A program made the position numbers and the translations under genes. From positions 20,880,913 to 20,944,912 of the forward strand of contig NC_053147.1 in the NCBI RefSeq assembly GCF_016808335.1: a stretch of DNA of 64,000 nt. Direction: 5' to 3'. This stretch comes from Panicum virgatum. Taxonomy: Eukaryota; Streptophyta; Magnoliopsida; Poales; Poaceae. Position 1 is the first letter of the stretch. Every line of letters begins with the position of its first letter. This document shows positions 29,387-41,190 of the stretch, in pieces. The notes beneath the pieces were generated by a model. It was not told the origin of the DNA, made no database searches, and worked only from the letters and a program-made list of their open reading frames with translations.

Positions 29387-30641
29387 ATATTGCCTTGCCA
29401 AATGGGACATCTTGTGCCGTCCTAAAGACCAAGGGGACTTGGGATCTTAAATTTACAGTTGCAAAATAAATGTTTACTGGCAAAATAGTTAGTAAATTTG
29501 CTAAACACCAATGGTTTGTGGCAAAATTTACTAACAAATAAGTATTTAAAATCTAAGTATCTCTCTCAGATTAAGGCCAAACCTTATGACTCTCATTTTT
29601 GGAGAGGTCTTATAAAAATAAAAGACGAGGTCTTGGCTAAAGGCTCCTTTGAAATTAAAGATGGGAGCAACGCTAGGTTTTGCGAGGATACTTGGGTAGG
29701 TGAGGTGCCATTCAAAGTTAAATATCCGTCACTCTTTAATATTGTGCGTGATCCTCATGCAACGGTGGCAAAAGTATTGGCTACGAGACCTCTCAATTTA
29801 TCTTTTAGGAGGGTATTGGTGGATAACAAACTTTTGGAATGGCATAACCTGGTAGCACAGATAACTCATGTTGATTTGGTGGATGGTTTAGATAATTTTA
29901 TATGGAACTTGACCAAATCTGGGTTATTTACGGTTCGATCTTTCTATTTGTACCTTATTGATACACAGCCGCCGTTTAGACATAAGTTGATCTGGAAGTT
30001 GAAGATTCCTCTAAAAATTAAAATTTTCCTTTGATTTTTACAAAAGGGAGTGCTTTTAACTAAAGACAATCTCGTTAAGAAAAACTAGACAGGAAGCCAA
30101 CGATGTTGTGGGTGTAATAGTAATGAGACTATCAAACACCTTTTTCTGGACTGCCCATATGCGAGAATGGTTTGGAGAATTATCTTTTATGCTACAGGTT
30201 TGACGCTACCTAGATCAATTGGCCATATGTTTGACTCATGGCTTTCTAATCAATCTAAAAATATTAGGAACTTGATTTGGGTCGGGGTTGCTGCTGTTTG
30301 CTGGGCCATATGGAGATGCCCAAACGATATTATTTTTAATAAAATCAAAGTTAACTCGATTTTGCAGGTTATCTTCAGGGGAACATACTGGCTACGGTTC
30401 TGGGCGCAGCTACAGCGTGACGAGCACGCTAAGAACGCACTCTCCGAGATGAGCAGAAACATAGAGATTATTTGCTATGGAGCTAGTAAAAGGAGGGTGG
30501 AAGTAAAACTATCGTTTGCAGTAGTTTTTTTGGCTAAATTGGAGACTAGTTGTGCTCTTCTTTCTTTGCAAACTTTGTAATAATTGGCTGTGTACATCCA
30601 CGGATGTATAGGCCGGATTCGTAATCCTTTTTCTAAAAAAA
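29387..30641 (+). mobile_element. 5'-truncated L1-type LINE with 15-bp target duplication
   Basis: Perfect direct repeats ATCTGGGGATTTCAA lie at 29372-29386 and 30642-30656. The insert is 1255 bp and ends in an A8 tail. It encodes the C-terminal part of ORF2: an open frame at 29498-30034 (DSHFWRGLIKIKDEVLAKGS, then SNARFCEDTWVGE) and, after a break, a zf-RVT region (CCGCNSNETIKHLFLDCPYA, then RMVWRIIF) running to about 30580. The endonuclease and RT core are missing, so it cannot move. Breaks: a stop at 30032, a stop at about 30085. Confidence 0.9.
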
Positions 30642-30662
30642 ATCTGGGGATTTCAACACAAC

Positions 30663-30993
30663 AGTCCTGTTTGGAGAACTATCACATGGTTATTTTTTAG
30701 GCTATTCTTTAGCCCATAGACATAGCTCTCCATCAAAATAACCCTTGAGCTGTTTGGATCGAATGGTTATTTGGTATTTAATGCACTTTCTCAATATATT
30801 ATTGGAGCCCCATTATCTCTCTTGCTGCAGTGGATCCCACTCAAAATAACTCAAATATCACCTCTTAGAGGAGATATTTTTTGAGTGAATTATTTTTAAA
30901 TAGCCACAAAATAATCTACCTGTTTGGCTCCCTATAGAATTATTTGGGCTATTTAAAAGAGGGATAAAAAATAACTCATAAATATAAACAAGA
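30663..30993. repeat. Possible hAT-type MITE
   Basis: Starts AGTCCTGTTTGGA and ends ATAAACAAGACC, a short imperfect terminal inverted repeat (CCTGTTT/AAACAAG). The interior is AT-rich with CTGTTTGG motifs repeated. Boundaries are approximate. Confidence 0.45.
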
Positions 30994-31770
30994 CCATCGA
31001 AACGCGATACTGTTGTGGAGGGTGCGAGACTAACGCGATACTGTCTTGATTCCAAAACCATCCAAACGCTCGAAAAATTGCATGAGTGGAATGATTTGCA
31101 TCTACCATTTCTAGGTTATTATGAACATTTTTGTTTTCCCTGTGGACCATTGATGATTGTAGCGTATGGTTTGATTCGTCCCCCGCGTGATTGTGATTTA
31201 TTGCTTTGCTTTGCTTGCGACCAAGCGAAGTTTGGACGCGCTGGTGTGTACTAAGTGTAAAGCAACGGTGATCAACTGAAGCTTCAGATTCGGTAAACCT
31301 CAAACGCGTCTTCCAGCTTTTGTTTCAAACAAAAATATCTGCTTTGCTCGTTGACACCAAAAACACCAAAATTCCATTGCCTACAGGGGTCAGCGGGTGC
31401 AGGGACTGTATCACTGTAGATCTTCTTTTCTTTACGAGGCCAGCAGGTACTGTTCTCTGTTGATTGCTGCCTTCGTGTAGGTGACGTTAGCATGACGTAC
31501 CGCCGGGCCCGGTGCGCGGGGCCCAGAGCTTCGCACGCGTGCCTCCGGTCGCCTACGGCGTACACCGTCGGTCCGGGCTCCGGCAGCAGGCCGCGGCCGA
31601 CCGACCATTGTTCCGGCCGCAGTCAAAAGGCCCGAGAGCGCCCGTCGCCGCCGCCTGGGCCACCCGTCCGTCTGCGACCTCAGCTCCGCACCGCCCTTCC
31701 ACTCTTCCAGCTCCGCACTGCGCTTATCCAGCAGTAGTGGCATACTGGCATGCCCTGCCAATTCCAATTT
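30994..31770. other. Intergenic, no gene seen
   Basis: 31490-31735 is GC-rich with open frames on both strands, but none resembles a known protein and codon patterns conflict. No RNA gene or repeat structure was recognised. Confidence 0.35.
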
Positions 31771-32105
31771 TGACCTGTTTAGATCACAACCCGTAAATCT
31801 CGTAAAAAAAAACACATCGAATTTTTGGACACATATATAGAGTACTAAATAAAGTCTATTTATAAAACTTTTTGCATGGATGGGCTGTAAATCGCGAGAC
31901 GAATCTTATGAGCCTACTTAATTTATGATTTGCAACAGTGATGCTACAGTAACCATCCACTAATCATGGATTAATTAGCATAATTAGATTCGTCTCGCGA
32001 TTTACAACCCATCTGTGCAAAAAGTTTTATAAATAGACTTCATTTAGTACTTCAAATTAGCAAAATTCCATCGCAAATTTTTTTGTGTTTCATCTAAACA
32101 CGGCC
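31771..32105. repeat. Complete MITE with long terminal inverted repeats
   Basis: Nearly the whole 335 bp folds back on itself. The left arm runs from GACCTGTTTAGAT and the right arm ends ATCTAAACACGGCCC. Both share CTATTTATAAAACTTTTTGC and AAATCGCGAGACGAATCT. Same family as 7950, 32341 and 63583. The terminal motif GGCC-TGTTTAG is common in grass genomes. Confidence 0.85.
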
Positions 32106-32132
32106 CTTCTAGCCTGCTCTGTCTGACGCTGA

Positions 32133-32280
32133 AGCGCTAGTTGCGCTACATGCAACTAAATAGGGCCAAGTTGTCAATCTGTAAAAATATTTTGCAAATA
32201 AACTTCGTTTAATACTCTATGCAGGCAAGATTCTCTCGTAGCGCTAGTTGCGCTACATGCAACCAAAATGGGCCAAGTTG
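32133..32280. repeat. Local direct duplication flanking a MITE remnant
   Basis: GCGCTAGTTGCGCTACATGC with the following AAC(T/C)AAA and GGGCCAAGTTG occurs at about 32134 and again at about 32240. Between the copies, AATAAACTTCGTTTAATACT resembles the inner part of the neighbouring MITEs. The pattern fits an old insertion with rearrangement. Confidence 0.55.
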
Positions 32281-32340
32281 AAGCAAGCCAGTGTTGCCGT
32301 GGAATCTCTGCAGGTATCGCCGCCTGGCTGACGGAATTGA

Positions 32341-32680
32341 GGCCTTGTTTAGTTGTAAAATTCGAAATTTCAAAACTATCACATCGAAAGAAAATTTTAC
32401 ATACATGAGTATTAATATAGACAAAATAAAAAACAAATTGTATGGTTTGCTTGTAAATTGCGAGACGAATCTAATAAATTTAATTAGGCTATGATTAGAC
32501 ACTAAATTACTACATTAATTACTACAATACACATGTGCTAATAACAGATTAATTAGTCTTAATAAATTCGTCTCGTAGTTTACAGACGAGTTCTGTAATT
32601 AGTTTTGTGATTAGTTAATGTTTAATACTTTAAATGTGTAAGATTCCATTTCAAAAACTTTACCGCTGCAAATAAACGAG
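32341..32680. repeat. MITE of the GGCCTTGTTTAG family
   Basis: Starts GGCCTTGTTTAGTTG; the right end is degenerate (GCAAATAAACGAG). The centre carries the inverted pair GCGAGACGAATCTAATAAAT and ATTCGTCTCGTAGTTTACA. More diverged than the copy at 31771. Confidence 0.75.
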
Positions 32681-32949
32681 ATCTGAAAACCCTGAAGATA
32701 TTGAATCAGGGCTATTGGTTCTGAATTGGCCGAAAGAGTCCAGCACCGGGACTCACCAGGCAGGCAGGCACTAGCCCGATCGGGTGATTGGACTTTCTGG
32801 AGGCAGGTCCTTCTCTTGCGTAGCCAGGAGCTAGCGGTGAGGGGATCGTCAACGAAAACCGCGTGGAGTGCAGGAGCATTGTCAATTTGTCTGTGCATGC
32901 AACTGCACAACGAGCAGGGAAGAGAGAGAAATCGAATCGCACGCTCTCT

Positions 32950-33468
32950 TGTTAGAATTAATTAACCATAAACAGGATTTTAGTTTAGCTTAATTATGAT
33001 CACTAATTAAACTTAATGTGGAAAACTTAGATTAAATTGACCATAGCCTTTAGATCTCATTATTGCCTCGTAGTCCTAGCAATAGCTGATGTAGATTCGA
33101 TCTTCACCTAATTAGAGAGACTTAGATCTCTCTGTGTTGATGAAGTTGATGACGAGCAGCAACTCCTTGTGCCTCCTCCTTGTGCCTGCCACGAAGTAGA
33201 TGAGGAAGTCGCGTTTCCAGCCCCTCCAGTGCCCTAATTGATTGGTGTTTTGCTAATCGCGAGATTAGCTGATTAGGGTTAGAGAGGGTACCCCTCTACC
33301 TCATATTTATATACAGCACTGTGGGACCGGGGCCGACTTATAAATGGAAATATTAGGTGTACCTGCCAATCACGGTACATGACTTATTTGGTATGTTATC
33401 TCTAATTTGTGGAAATTTATTTGCCATGCAGATTTAGGTTGTTATCCTGAGATCACAAATTTTCAACA
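32950..33468 (-). repeat. 3' LTR (in element orientation) of the copia-type element, 519 bp
   Basis: Plus-strand ends are TGTTAGAATT and TTTTCAACA. Contains a 12-bp stretch (near 33165-33180) absent from the partner LTR. Confidence 0.9.
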
Positions 33469-36013
33469 TTCTCCCACTTGATCGAACGGTTAACAACTTA
33501 GATTCGCTTTAAACTTATGTTCACACTCAGTACAACAGTAAGACCGGACCAATGCGTCGTTAGTAGTATTTAATTCACTATCGGGACTCCATTACCCACA
33601 GTTCACTGCAGTACCTTGATAGAACGCTTATTATTTATTTGGGAATAATCATTTACCCCGAATCAGATCCAAGACCATTCACAAATCCCATATTTAATTT
33701 CGCAAAAATTTAAATGGGATGAGTGACAAGTCTTTAATATGATTTGCTAGCATTAACTCAAACTTATTTCTTTAAACTTAATAACTGGATCCTGGGACAT
33801 GTCTTTCACAACATAATACTTAATCATCAGTGGTCTAGACATCATCAATAATTATGTTGTTACTCGAATAAATACCGCAATCATAGCAGTATCAATTTGA
33901 TGTCCTTAAACTTAACACCGGAATATAATTCTTAAGCTTCATAAATTAAAACATGCCTTATACAATCTCATCTTTCATTATGCCAAGTTTGCTTAGAGCT
34001 CTTAATATTATTACTCTTTTCTGCAAGAGTGAAGGACATATTCTAATGTGCACTTTTACATCCATACAATCATACAGAACTCTTAACTGAATAGTTCATA
34101 ATGAACAAGCATGCTATGGTGTCTTATACATTATCCAATGTACCTCTTTTGGATAATATTAAACACATAAGAATTTCTGGCTCACAAATGCAAAGTCAAT
34201 CACTTAGAGACTCATGCATAAGCTTCAGATAGCTGAAGCATAAGGAACGTCTTCCTTTCTCTTTATCTTAACTTTATTTTTAGGGTATTAGACATAATTT
34301 GCTTTATTATGCAAAATAGAATAGTGTATTTTAACATTATTCACATTTACCACTTTAGACAGCTTACGTCTCTAGTGGTAATCCTAATACTTTTTTGGGC
34401 CAATCTTAGTGTACATTAGTGCTCAAAGCATAAAAAGACTTTCACCAAGATTAATTTAAATCTAATTGAATGATAGAAACACTCTCAATCTTATGGCATA
34501 TTCTAATCGCCACTTTACTTAGTAGAGCATCATCCACTTAAGTATTAGGATAGTAAGTTTTCCACCTTAATCTCAGTACATACCTTTATCCATGAACATT
34601 TAGAATCATGGGAAACTATAAGTTTGGTATTTTAATTCTCTTTCAGAATCACACTCATGGCAAAAATACTTAATTGATTCCATAAAAAATGTATACTAAA
34701 GCTCATAGACTCAAATTATGGCCTCCTTTATAATGACCTTCAAAATAAATAAGGTTCATTCTTTTATGCCAACATTAATAATTATTATATATACCACATC
34801 TTTATGTTGGGATTAATCAACTTACGAGAACCCTCAACAAAATATATGGTTGTTTGAGATGGAGGTTTACTTAACTGATGGCATGAATTAAACATTATGA
34901 GAATCTGTTACTTGAATCATCGATGTGGGAAACTAAGCCCACATCTCTTCAAATCATCTCTTTCTCCTTTGTGAGCTCCCACTAACTCCCACTAATCTCT
35001 GCATTCTTTTAAGAACACAACAGTTGAAACAACTAATCTTTGCATTGCTTTAGAAACACAATAGTTGAGACAACTATAGTGGTAGAAATGGTACCCCTTA
35101 GACTTATTAGGATATCCATAAATAGTGGCTCATCATGACATAAATTCTTTATCTTTAGTATACCATTGATCAACTTCCTTCACCGATCAAGCCCACACCA
35201 GCGATGGCTAGAAATGAACAAGAGCAGCAAAGCTTATGACCAAATATTTACCAAACAACTATGGCCAGAAATGATAAATATATACCATACTTCAAAAGTC
35301 TCGAGCTTCATTGAACTAGTCAAATAGCGATTGCTAAAATGAACTAGAGCAACAAAACTTTGTGAACATGTATCCATTAATCAGCGATGACCAAAATAAT
35401 GAATAAAGTCACACTTAACTTTATTTGAGACGATTGGCAATTATGGAGTAGTTCTCCTGTCACAATTGTTTTTAGAGCGTTCTCCATCATATTCACCCTT
35501 TATATGAGCCGATTTTCTAATTTAGCCTTTTGAATATCAATGGGCAAATAAAATATGGTGATAAGTTATAGCTCTTTTATTGTCTTACATCTAATGACTG
35601 GAGTTTCTCTCATTCTTATGAGACATTAATTACTGGAGTATCTCTTATACTTGATGAGACATTCCAATTCTCTCCTTCGAAGTGTGATCTTTAACTAATA
35701 ATATCACAATTTCGACAAGGTCTCATCAACAACTATTTGAATCATTACACAATATGCAAGAAATATATAAAATAATTCCTTGACAAGATAGCAAAATCAA
35801 CAATGATGACGTACTTATTATCTCAAAATTTAGCAAAATGTTCAGAATCACTTATTACTGAAAACAAATATGACTAAATATATAAGACTAATGCGAAGCA
35901 TTTAACATCTTCCCCTTGAACTCCCTTCACTTATGGATCAGACTTAATGACCTGCTGGGAATGCATCTTAATCAATCCACTAAAATTTAGGGGAAACTTT
36001 AACTTAAAAGAGC
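33469..36013 (-). other. Decayed 3' interior of the copia-type element
   Basis: Very AT-rich, full of stops in all frames. It begins (plus strand) with TTCTCCCACTTGATCG, the polypurine tract in reverse. The place where pol should be holds nothing I can recognise. Confidence 0.5.
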
Positions 36014-36688
36014 TTATGAAACAATTTTATTACTCTTCTTTTGCACTTGATGCAGTGACTCACAGAACTTATATCTTACTGGAGTATCCAAATTTTGAGC
36101 ACGCTTATTATAATTCTCTGGTAGAGAAGCCATAAGATATTGCACTAGCAGATCATTAGAGATGAACCTGCCAAGCGCTTTCAACTTAGCATCCATATTG
36201 TACATGCTCTTAATATGTATACTTAGTCCATTGTGCCCATTATAACATGAGGTAGACAGCTTATTTATGAGAAAATTGAAATAATTAACTTTAGAACTTT
36301 CCTCAACAGAGTTTATAAACTCCTTCACACTTAGTTCCCTATCACCCTTCATAGAAGGAAATGCTCCCCTTATGGCATCTGAGATCGAATGTTTTATAAC
36401 TAATTTTGCAAATTCGTTGGATTTTTGCCATTTCTCCAACTTGGAGTTGTACTCCCTTAATTGGTCATTATAATTCTCAGTACCTATAGAAGGATTAATA
36501 GATTTATCCTCATAAAGTGCGTAATCAAAGTCCAGAACTCTGAGAACGGCACGCACCTCATTATTCCACTTAGGAAAGTTGGTGCCATTAAAGGGTTCAA
36601 TGGTACTTAGTAAGTCCTTATAATCCACTGAAAAATCATATAGTTGAAGTCTCAATAATCTTATACAACAAGATGCACATAAAGGCAC
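36014..36688 (-). CDS. Copia-type Gag (UBN2-like), 224 aa
   Basis: A minus-strand frame with the Gag pattern IEPFNGTNFPKWNNEVRAVL, then LDFDYALYED, KWQKSNEFAKLVIKHSISDA, IRGAFPS, and LVQYLMASLPENYN near the end. This matches the capsid region of grass copia elements. No zinc knuckle follows, and pol is missing, so the frame stops early. It is intact enough that a Gag-like protein could be made, but no expression is shown. The first 20 residues look unrelated, so the true start may differ. Confidence 0.75.
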   Translation of the reverse strand: MPLCASCCIRLLRLQLYDFSVDYKDLLSTIEPFNGTNFPKWNNEVRAVLRVLDFDYALYEDKSINPSIGTENYNDQLREYNSKLEKWQKSNEFAKLVIKHSISDAIRGAFPSMKGDRELSVKEFINSVEESSKVNYFNFLINKLSTSCYNGHNGLSIHIKSMYNMDAKLKALGRFISNDLLVQYLMASLPENYNKRAQNLDTPVRYKFCESLHQVQKKSNKIVS

Positions 36689-37619
36689 AAGATTAACCCT
36701 ACGATGGTCTGATTAAAATTATGCCACAAGTTTCAATTTACATCACCGATGGGGAAAACAAACGAAACTTATCATTAACTCATAATTAAAACAACGATGG
36801 TTAGAATTAATTACAAGTGTACTCTAATCAAACTTCTCGATGGTTCCATTTGATTAGAGAGCATCTTAATTGTACATGGTGGAAAACATATAATTTTTCA
36901 GCTTAAACAATGCGAGCTAATGCAATGATCATCAATAAAACATAATGGAAACATCAAGCTAAATACGCTTATTCTGGAATTTTAAACTCAAATTTAAACA
37001 GTGAAAATAACACATAAATCATGAAGAGATAAAATTTCACTGTAAATATAAGCCTCATAAAACCTTAAACTTTGCCTTATATAATCAGTGCATAAAATAT
37101 TATTAAACTTAATTGCACTGAAATTTAAATTTTTATTGCACCTAAAAATGATAAGGGTCGTTAATCTTTAGATCCTTTCTCATTTAACAAGCACTTCTGA
37201 CATTATGAATTAATTGTACTGAAAACAAGACTCATCAATAGCCCAAAATAAACTCATTATCAATGATGATTTTCCATAATTATTCTTAAATTAACCTTAT
37301 AACATCAATATTGTGGAAAATATCACTATTCATAATTGAGAAATATCTATCATAGATAAATTAAGCAATAAACTTATTTGTGAAATTATAAACAATAGAT
37401 ATCTCAATATAAAATAAATACTCATGGGCATTAAATAAACATAAGGCTGGTAATTATAAGTGCAACAGAAAATAATTAAAGCCTTAAACATAAACAACAG
37501 TAATTAATTAAAGCCTTTAAACATGAACAATAACTTAATTAAAACTTAACTCATCAAAACAGTAATGGAAAAGGCTTTAAACATCAAGTGGACTAAAAGC
37601 TCATAAACGACCCAAAAAC
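36689..37619 (-). other. AT-rich leader part of the copia-type element
   Basis: Between the gag start and the GC-rich segment; no coding frame or repeat is evident. Confidence 0.4.
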
Positions 37620-38513
37620 TTCAAATTTGCGCGGCCCAAAACGCACAGCTCAGCTCAGTCCCGCGCAGGCCCAGTAAATCGGCTCGGCCCGTTAGGGGTG
37701 CTACCGGCCTAGTTCGGCCCAGCTGGCCGCAAACCCTAATGCCGGTTAGATCTGAGCCGTTAATCCTGATTCGGCGGTCCAGAGCTGATCTAGTGGTGCC
37801 GTATAAAAGAGTCAAGGGTTGGTCTGAAAACCCTAATCCCATTCTCACTCCCTCTTTCGCACGACAGCAGCCGTCGGTGGGGGACCTCGTGCACCGCACG
37901 CAGGCCGGTGGGCAGCGCCGCGGAGAGCCGCCCGGTGCGCGGCCACTCCATGCACGCGGGAGCAGAGCGTGCCACGCGCGCCTGTGGGGCCGTCGTGCGG
38001 AGCGCCCGCTCGGGCCTGGCCGCTCTGGCACCGCCGCCGCCTTACGCGCGCGGTTGCCGTGGGTACGCGCCGCGGGTGCTTCGAGAGCCAGCGCCGCCTG
38101 CTCATAGCAGCGTGCCCGGGCGCTGATGCGCTGGCTGCCGGTTGCCCTTGCGCAGCCCGTCAGATGCCCCTAGGCCCGTGCAGTGTTAGAGCCAGTGACG
38201 CGCCGGCCGCGTGCGCAAGGGCACTGGCCTGCGGCCGCAGTCGCCGACCGCCTACTGATGGCTTGGGCCCGCGCCACGATGTGGGGACCCGAGCCTCGCG
38301 CGTCCTGATGCGCCGTCGCGGGCGGTCGTGCGCTGGCCTAGGCATCGTACTTCAGAGAGCGAGCACCGCCCGCGCCAAGCTCCATGGTGGGCCCTTTCGC
38401 CGGCGGTGCGTGCGGCCCTAATCGCGCGCACGGCCGTCGAGGGGCTCCACATTGGTGTTTTCGGCCGGGTTGTGCGCTCCTGATGCGCACAGGATCACGT
38501 CGAAGATTGCAAG
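37620..38513 (+). other. Promoter-and-first-exon-like host segment inside the copia-type element
   Basis: This stretch is sharply GC-rich in an otherwise AT-rich element. On the plus strand, antisense to the element, it has GGCCCA/GGGCC site-II-like motifs (37633-37725), telo-box-like AAACCCTAA at 37732 and AACCCTAA at 37830, a TATA box TATAAAAG at 37803, then a CT-rich leader. About 680 bases of GC-rich sequence follow, ending AAG then GTAAGC at 38514, a consensus splice donor. Site II plus telo-box is typical of ribosomal and housekeeping gene promoters. The GC-rich body has several open frames but none I recognise. CTGATGCGC recurs three times (about 38121, 38303, 38474). Most likely a captured host gene 5' end; a native leader of the element is the alternative. 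Confidence 0.5.
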
Positions 38514-39162
38514 GTAAGCAACTGATGCTCAATCTAGGGTTGGGGTTAGGGTTCATCATAAGATTTGGGGATTTTCTTAATCCATCTGAAATTTTGCTTT
38601 CCCCTCCTTCTCAAATGCTTACTGATGCATTTAATCTCATGATTTTGGATCTAATTTGCGGAAATTAACATGAACAGTGGGCATAATTTTAGGTAAAAAA
38701 CTCAGAACAAAATCCTAATGGCTTAATCAATTAGCAGTAATGTGCCTCGGTCTAAACATGAATTAGCATTAAGCATAATGATTTGTATCCAATCCGAGAC
38801 ACTTAGCCATAACTAAATCAAGATTCAACTTAAACTTGATTTAAAACGAATTAGATTAGATCTAATTTTGTAATCAGAAACTTAATTAAGCATGATTTAG
38901 ATCCAATCACGCATGCAGAGTCTTAATTAAAACATGAATTAGATCTAAAACATTATTGCATTAACTGTTTGCATCTAAAACATGGTTCAACTTAACTGTG
39001 CAATAAGATCTAATTTGCAACAGCACATGCATCTTAAATTGACAAACAACAGAGGCATAACCATGACTTAAAAGATGATTGTGCATGAACAGATCCAATC
39101 ATAGATCAACAGAGGCTTAGAACATAATGGCTCTGGATATTAGGATCATGATAGAACTAAGA
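38514..39162. other. AT-rich leader next to the primer-binding site
   Basis: Full of AATTAGATCTAA- and CTTAATTAA-like motifs. It starts with a GTAAGC donor and AGGGTTGGGGTTAGGGTT, which could be an intron of the captured segment. No gene seen. Confidence 0.4.
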
Positions 39163-39179
39163 TGGCTCTTGGTACCGAT
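39163..39179 (-). promoter_or_regulatory. Primer-binding site of the copia-type element
   Basis: On the minus strand ATCGGTACCAAGAGCC follows the LTR end CTAACA directly; it resembles the initiator-methionine tRNA type TGGTATCAGAGC. Confidence 0.7.
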
Positions 39180-39686
39180 TGTTAGAATTAATTAACCATG
39201 AACAAGATCTTAGCTTAGCCTAATCATGATCACTAATTAAACTTAATGCGGAAAACTTAGATTAAACTGACCATAGCCTTTAGATTCCATTATTGCCTCC
39301 GTAGTCGTAGCAGTAGCTGATGCAGATTCGGTCTTCACCTAATTAGAGAGACTTAGATCTCTCTCTGATAATGAAGTTGATGACGAGCAGCAACTCCTTA
39401 TACCTGCCACGAAGTAGATGAGGAAGTCGCGTTTCCGGCCCCTCCAGTGCCCTAATTGATTGGTGTTTTGCTAATCGCGAGATTAGCTTATTAGGGTGAC
39501 AGAGGGTACCCCTCTACCTCATATTTATATATAGCACTGTGGGACCGGGGTCGACTTATGGATAGAAATATTAGGTGTACCTGTCAAGCACGATACATGA
39601 CTTATTTGATATGCTATCTCTAACTTGTGGAAATTTATTTACCATACAGATCTGGGTTATTATCCTGGAATCACAAATTTCCAACA
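39180..39686 (-). repeat. 5' LTR (in element orientation) of the copia-type element, 507 bp
   Basis: Plus-strand ends are TGTTAGAATT and TTTCCAACA. Partner of 32950-33468. Confidence 0.9.
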
Positions 39687-39691
39687 TCTCT

Positions 39692-41185
39692 ATCGTCACT
39701 CGTCAGACAGACAACTCGACATGCGCATCGCCAGAATCCGCTTCGGTTGGCGTCACGACGCGGCGGCCGGTGTGCCGCGGACGCCGGACGGGGACCGACC
39801 GTCGCCGCCGGAGACGACAAATAGATGCGGCCCGGCGACCATTTGCGGGCTAGGCTAATCAACCGGATTAACTACTTGAAGGCGGCCGCAACCAGACAGG
39901 GTTAGTTGCGACCAGAGGCTAGCTAGCGCAACTGCTACGAGGAAACTAAGCATGGTCAGCTCGGTGTTCCGGCTAGAGCTGCTAGCGGTTTCGCAGAAGT
40001 AGTCAAGTAGCTGCAGAATATATAGTTAATCCCGATGAGTAGTCAACGACAGCACATACACCGGCTGTTGGTAAAGCAAGCATGACGAGTTCGTGGCCGT
40101 GACTGCTCATTTTCTATGCAGCAGCTACATACTATTGCACACTTTCAGAATCCGTTTCCTCTCCTGCCGCTATACTTGGCCATGCAGCCTGCGGCCCGTC
40201 GGCGCGGCCCGTGGCCTGAGGTTTTGGCCAGGCCCGAGCACGACCCGGCCAGGTGGCCATTGGGCCCGGGCCGGCACGGCCTGTGTGACCAGACCGTGCC
40301 TGGGCCACCACCCTAGCCCATGGAACAGCCCGGGCATGGCCCGATGAAATGGCCGGTGCGGAGGCGGCCCGGTGCCCCCCAACGGCCCAGCCAACGAAGG
40401 TCATCCGCCCATCCCAAGTTGGAGCGCTGTCATCCTCAGCTCCGCCCGCTGCCTTCACGTGCAGTCGCGGTCGCTCTGCCATCCGCCAGTTCGCCGGCCC
40501 CAGCTCGCGCGTCTGCCCCGAGCTCCGCCCCCCAGGCTGACTGCCGAGCTCCGTCGTCCACCGGTTTGCTGTGCTGCAGCTCCCTCGCGCCTCTTCCCCG
40601 CGTGCGCGCCGATAGTGGCTCCCTCGTGCGCGGCAGCGTGGGCGGCGCGCCGGGAGCAGTTCCCTCGCGCGCGGGCAGTATGGTCGTCTCCCTCCCTGCC
40701 TCCTGCTCTTTGCCTCCCTCCCCGCCTCCTGCTCTCTCTGGGCGGATCCGCCGGCGACTTCGGGAGCTCGGCACGGCACGGCGGTGGCCCGATGAGCACC
40801 GCCACGGCACGACGTCGTGCCGGGCCGGCTAGGCTGGCCCGTTGGCCATCATACCTGCCGCCGCCTTGCCAACGAACCTTGGTCTCTAGTCTACAAGGTC
40901 GCCGTGCAAAAATCAGCCAAGGTCTTAATTTTAATTAGTAGTACAGTACTAGTACTACAGGAGAGAATGAGATGGGAAAAGTTAGGATATATGTATATCT
41001 GTGTGTGTATATGTGTGTGTGTGTGATGAGTTTTTCTACACTTGTGTGTAGCTACTCTTACCACCAATATGTCATCATGCGTATATCCACATACTCATTT
41101 ATCACTTTGAGTATGTTCATATAGTAATTCTAAGATACTTCAAAGAGTTATATAAAAAAATCAAAAGATCCCTGTTTTTAAATAC
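39692..41185. other. Intergenic with a GC-rich, possibly hAT-derived segment and a TG repeat
   Basis: From about 40170 to 40860 the DNA is very GC-rich. Both ends are rich in CGGGCCGGCACGGC and CGTGCCGGGCCGGC motifs in opposite orientation, with TTGGCCAT at the left end and TTGGCCATCA at the right, as in some grass hAT elements. The centre has no supported protein. A (TG)n-like run lies at 40999-41024. Nothing else was recognised. Confidence 0.35.
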
Positions 41186-41190
41186 ATTAT

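Larger units (their letters stand above)
32950..39686 (-). mobile_element. Ty1/copia-type element with gag but no pol (TR-GAG-like), minus orientation
   Basis: LTRs at 32950-33468 and 39180-39686 differ at many positions (roughly 8-10 percent plus a small indel), so the insertion is old. The target duplication TCTCT is still perfect (32945-32949 and 39687-39691). On the minus strand the primer-binding site TCGGTACCAAGAGCC follows the LTR at 39180, and the polypurine tract AAGTGGGAGAA precedes the LTR at 33468; both set the orientation. A gag-like frame lies at 36688-36014. The 5.7-kb interior shows no integrase, RT or RNase H in any frame. It is either a decayed element or a non-autonomous gag-only element (the TR-GAG class). 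A GC-rich segment between PBS and gag is described separately. Confidence 0.9.

Noticed and set aside
32950..39686. Plus-strand orientation for the copia-type element
   Set aside because: Only the minus orientation gives a methionine-tRNA-like PBS after the 5' LTR and a polypurine tract before the 3' LTR, with gag in the same direction.
40132..40938. Open frames of 170-215 codons on both strands
   Set aside because: Compositional; opposing frames in a GC-rich repeat-like segment, no recognisable protein.
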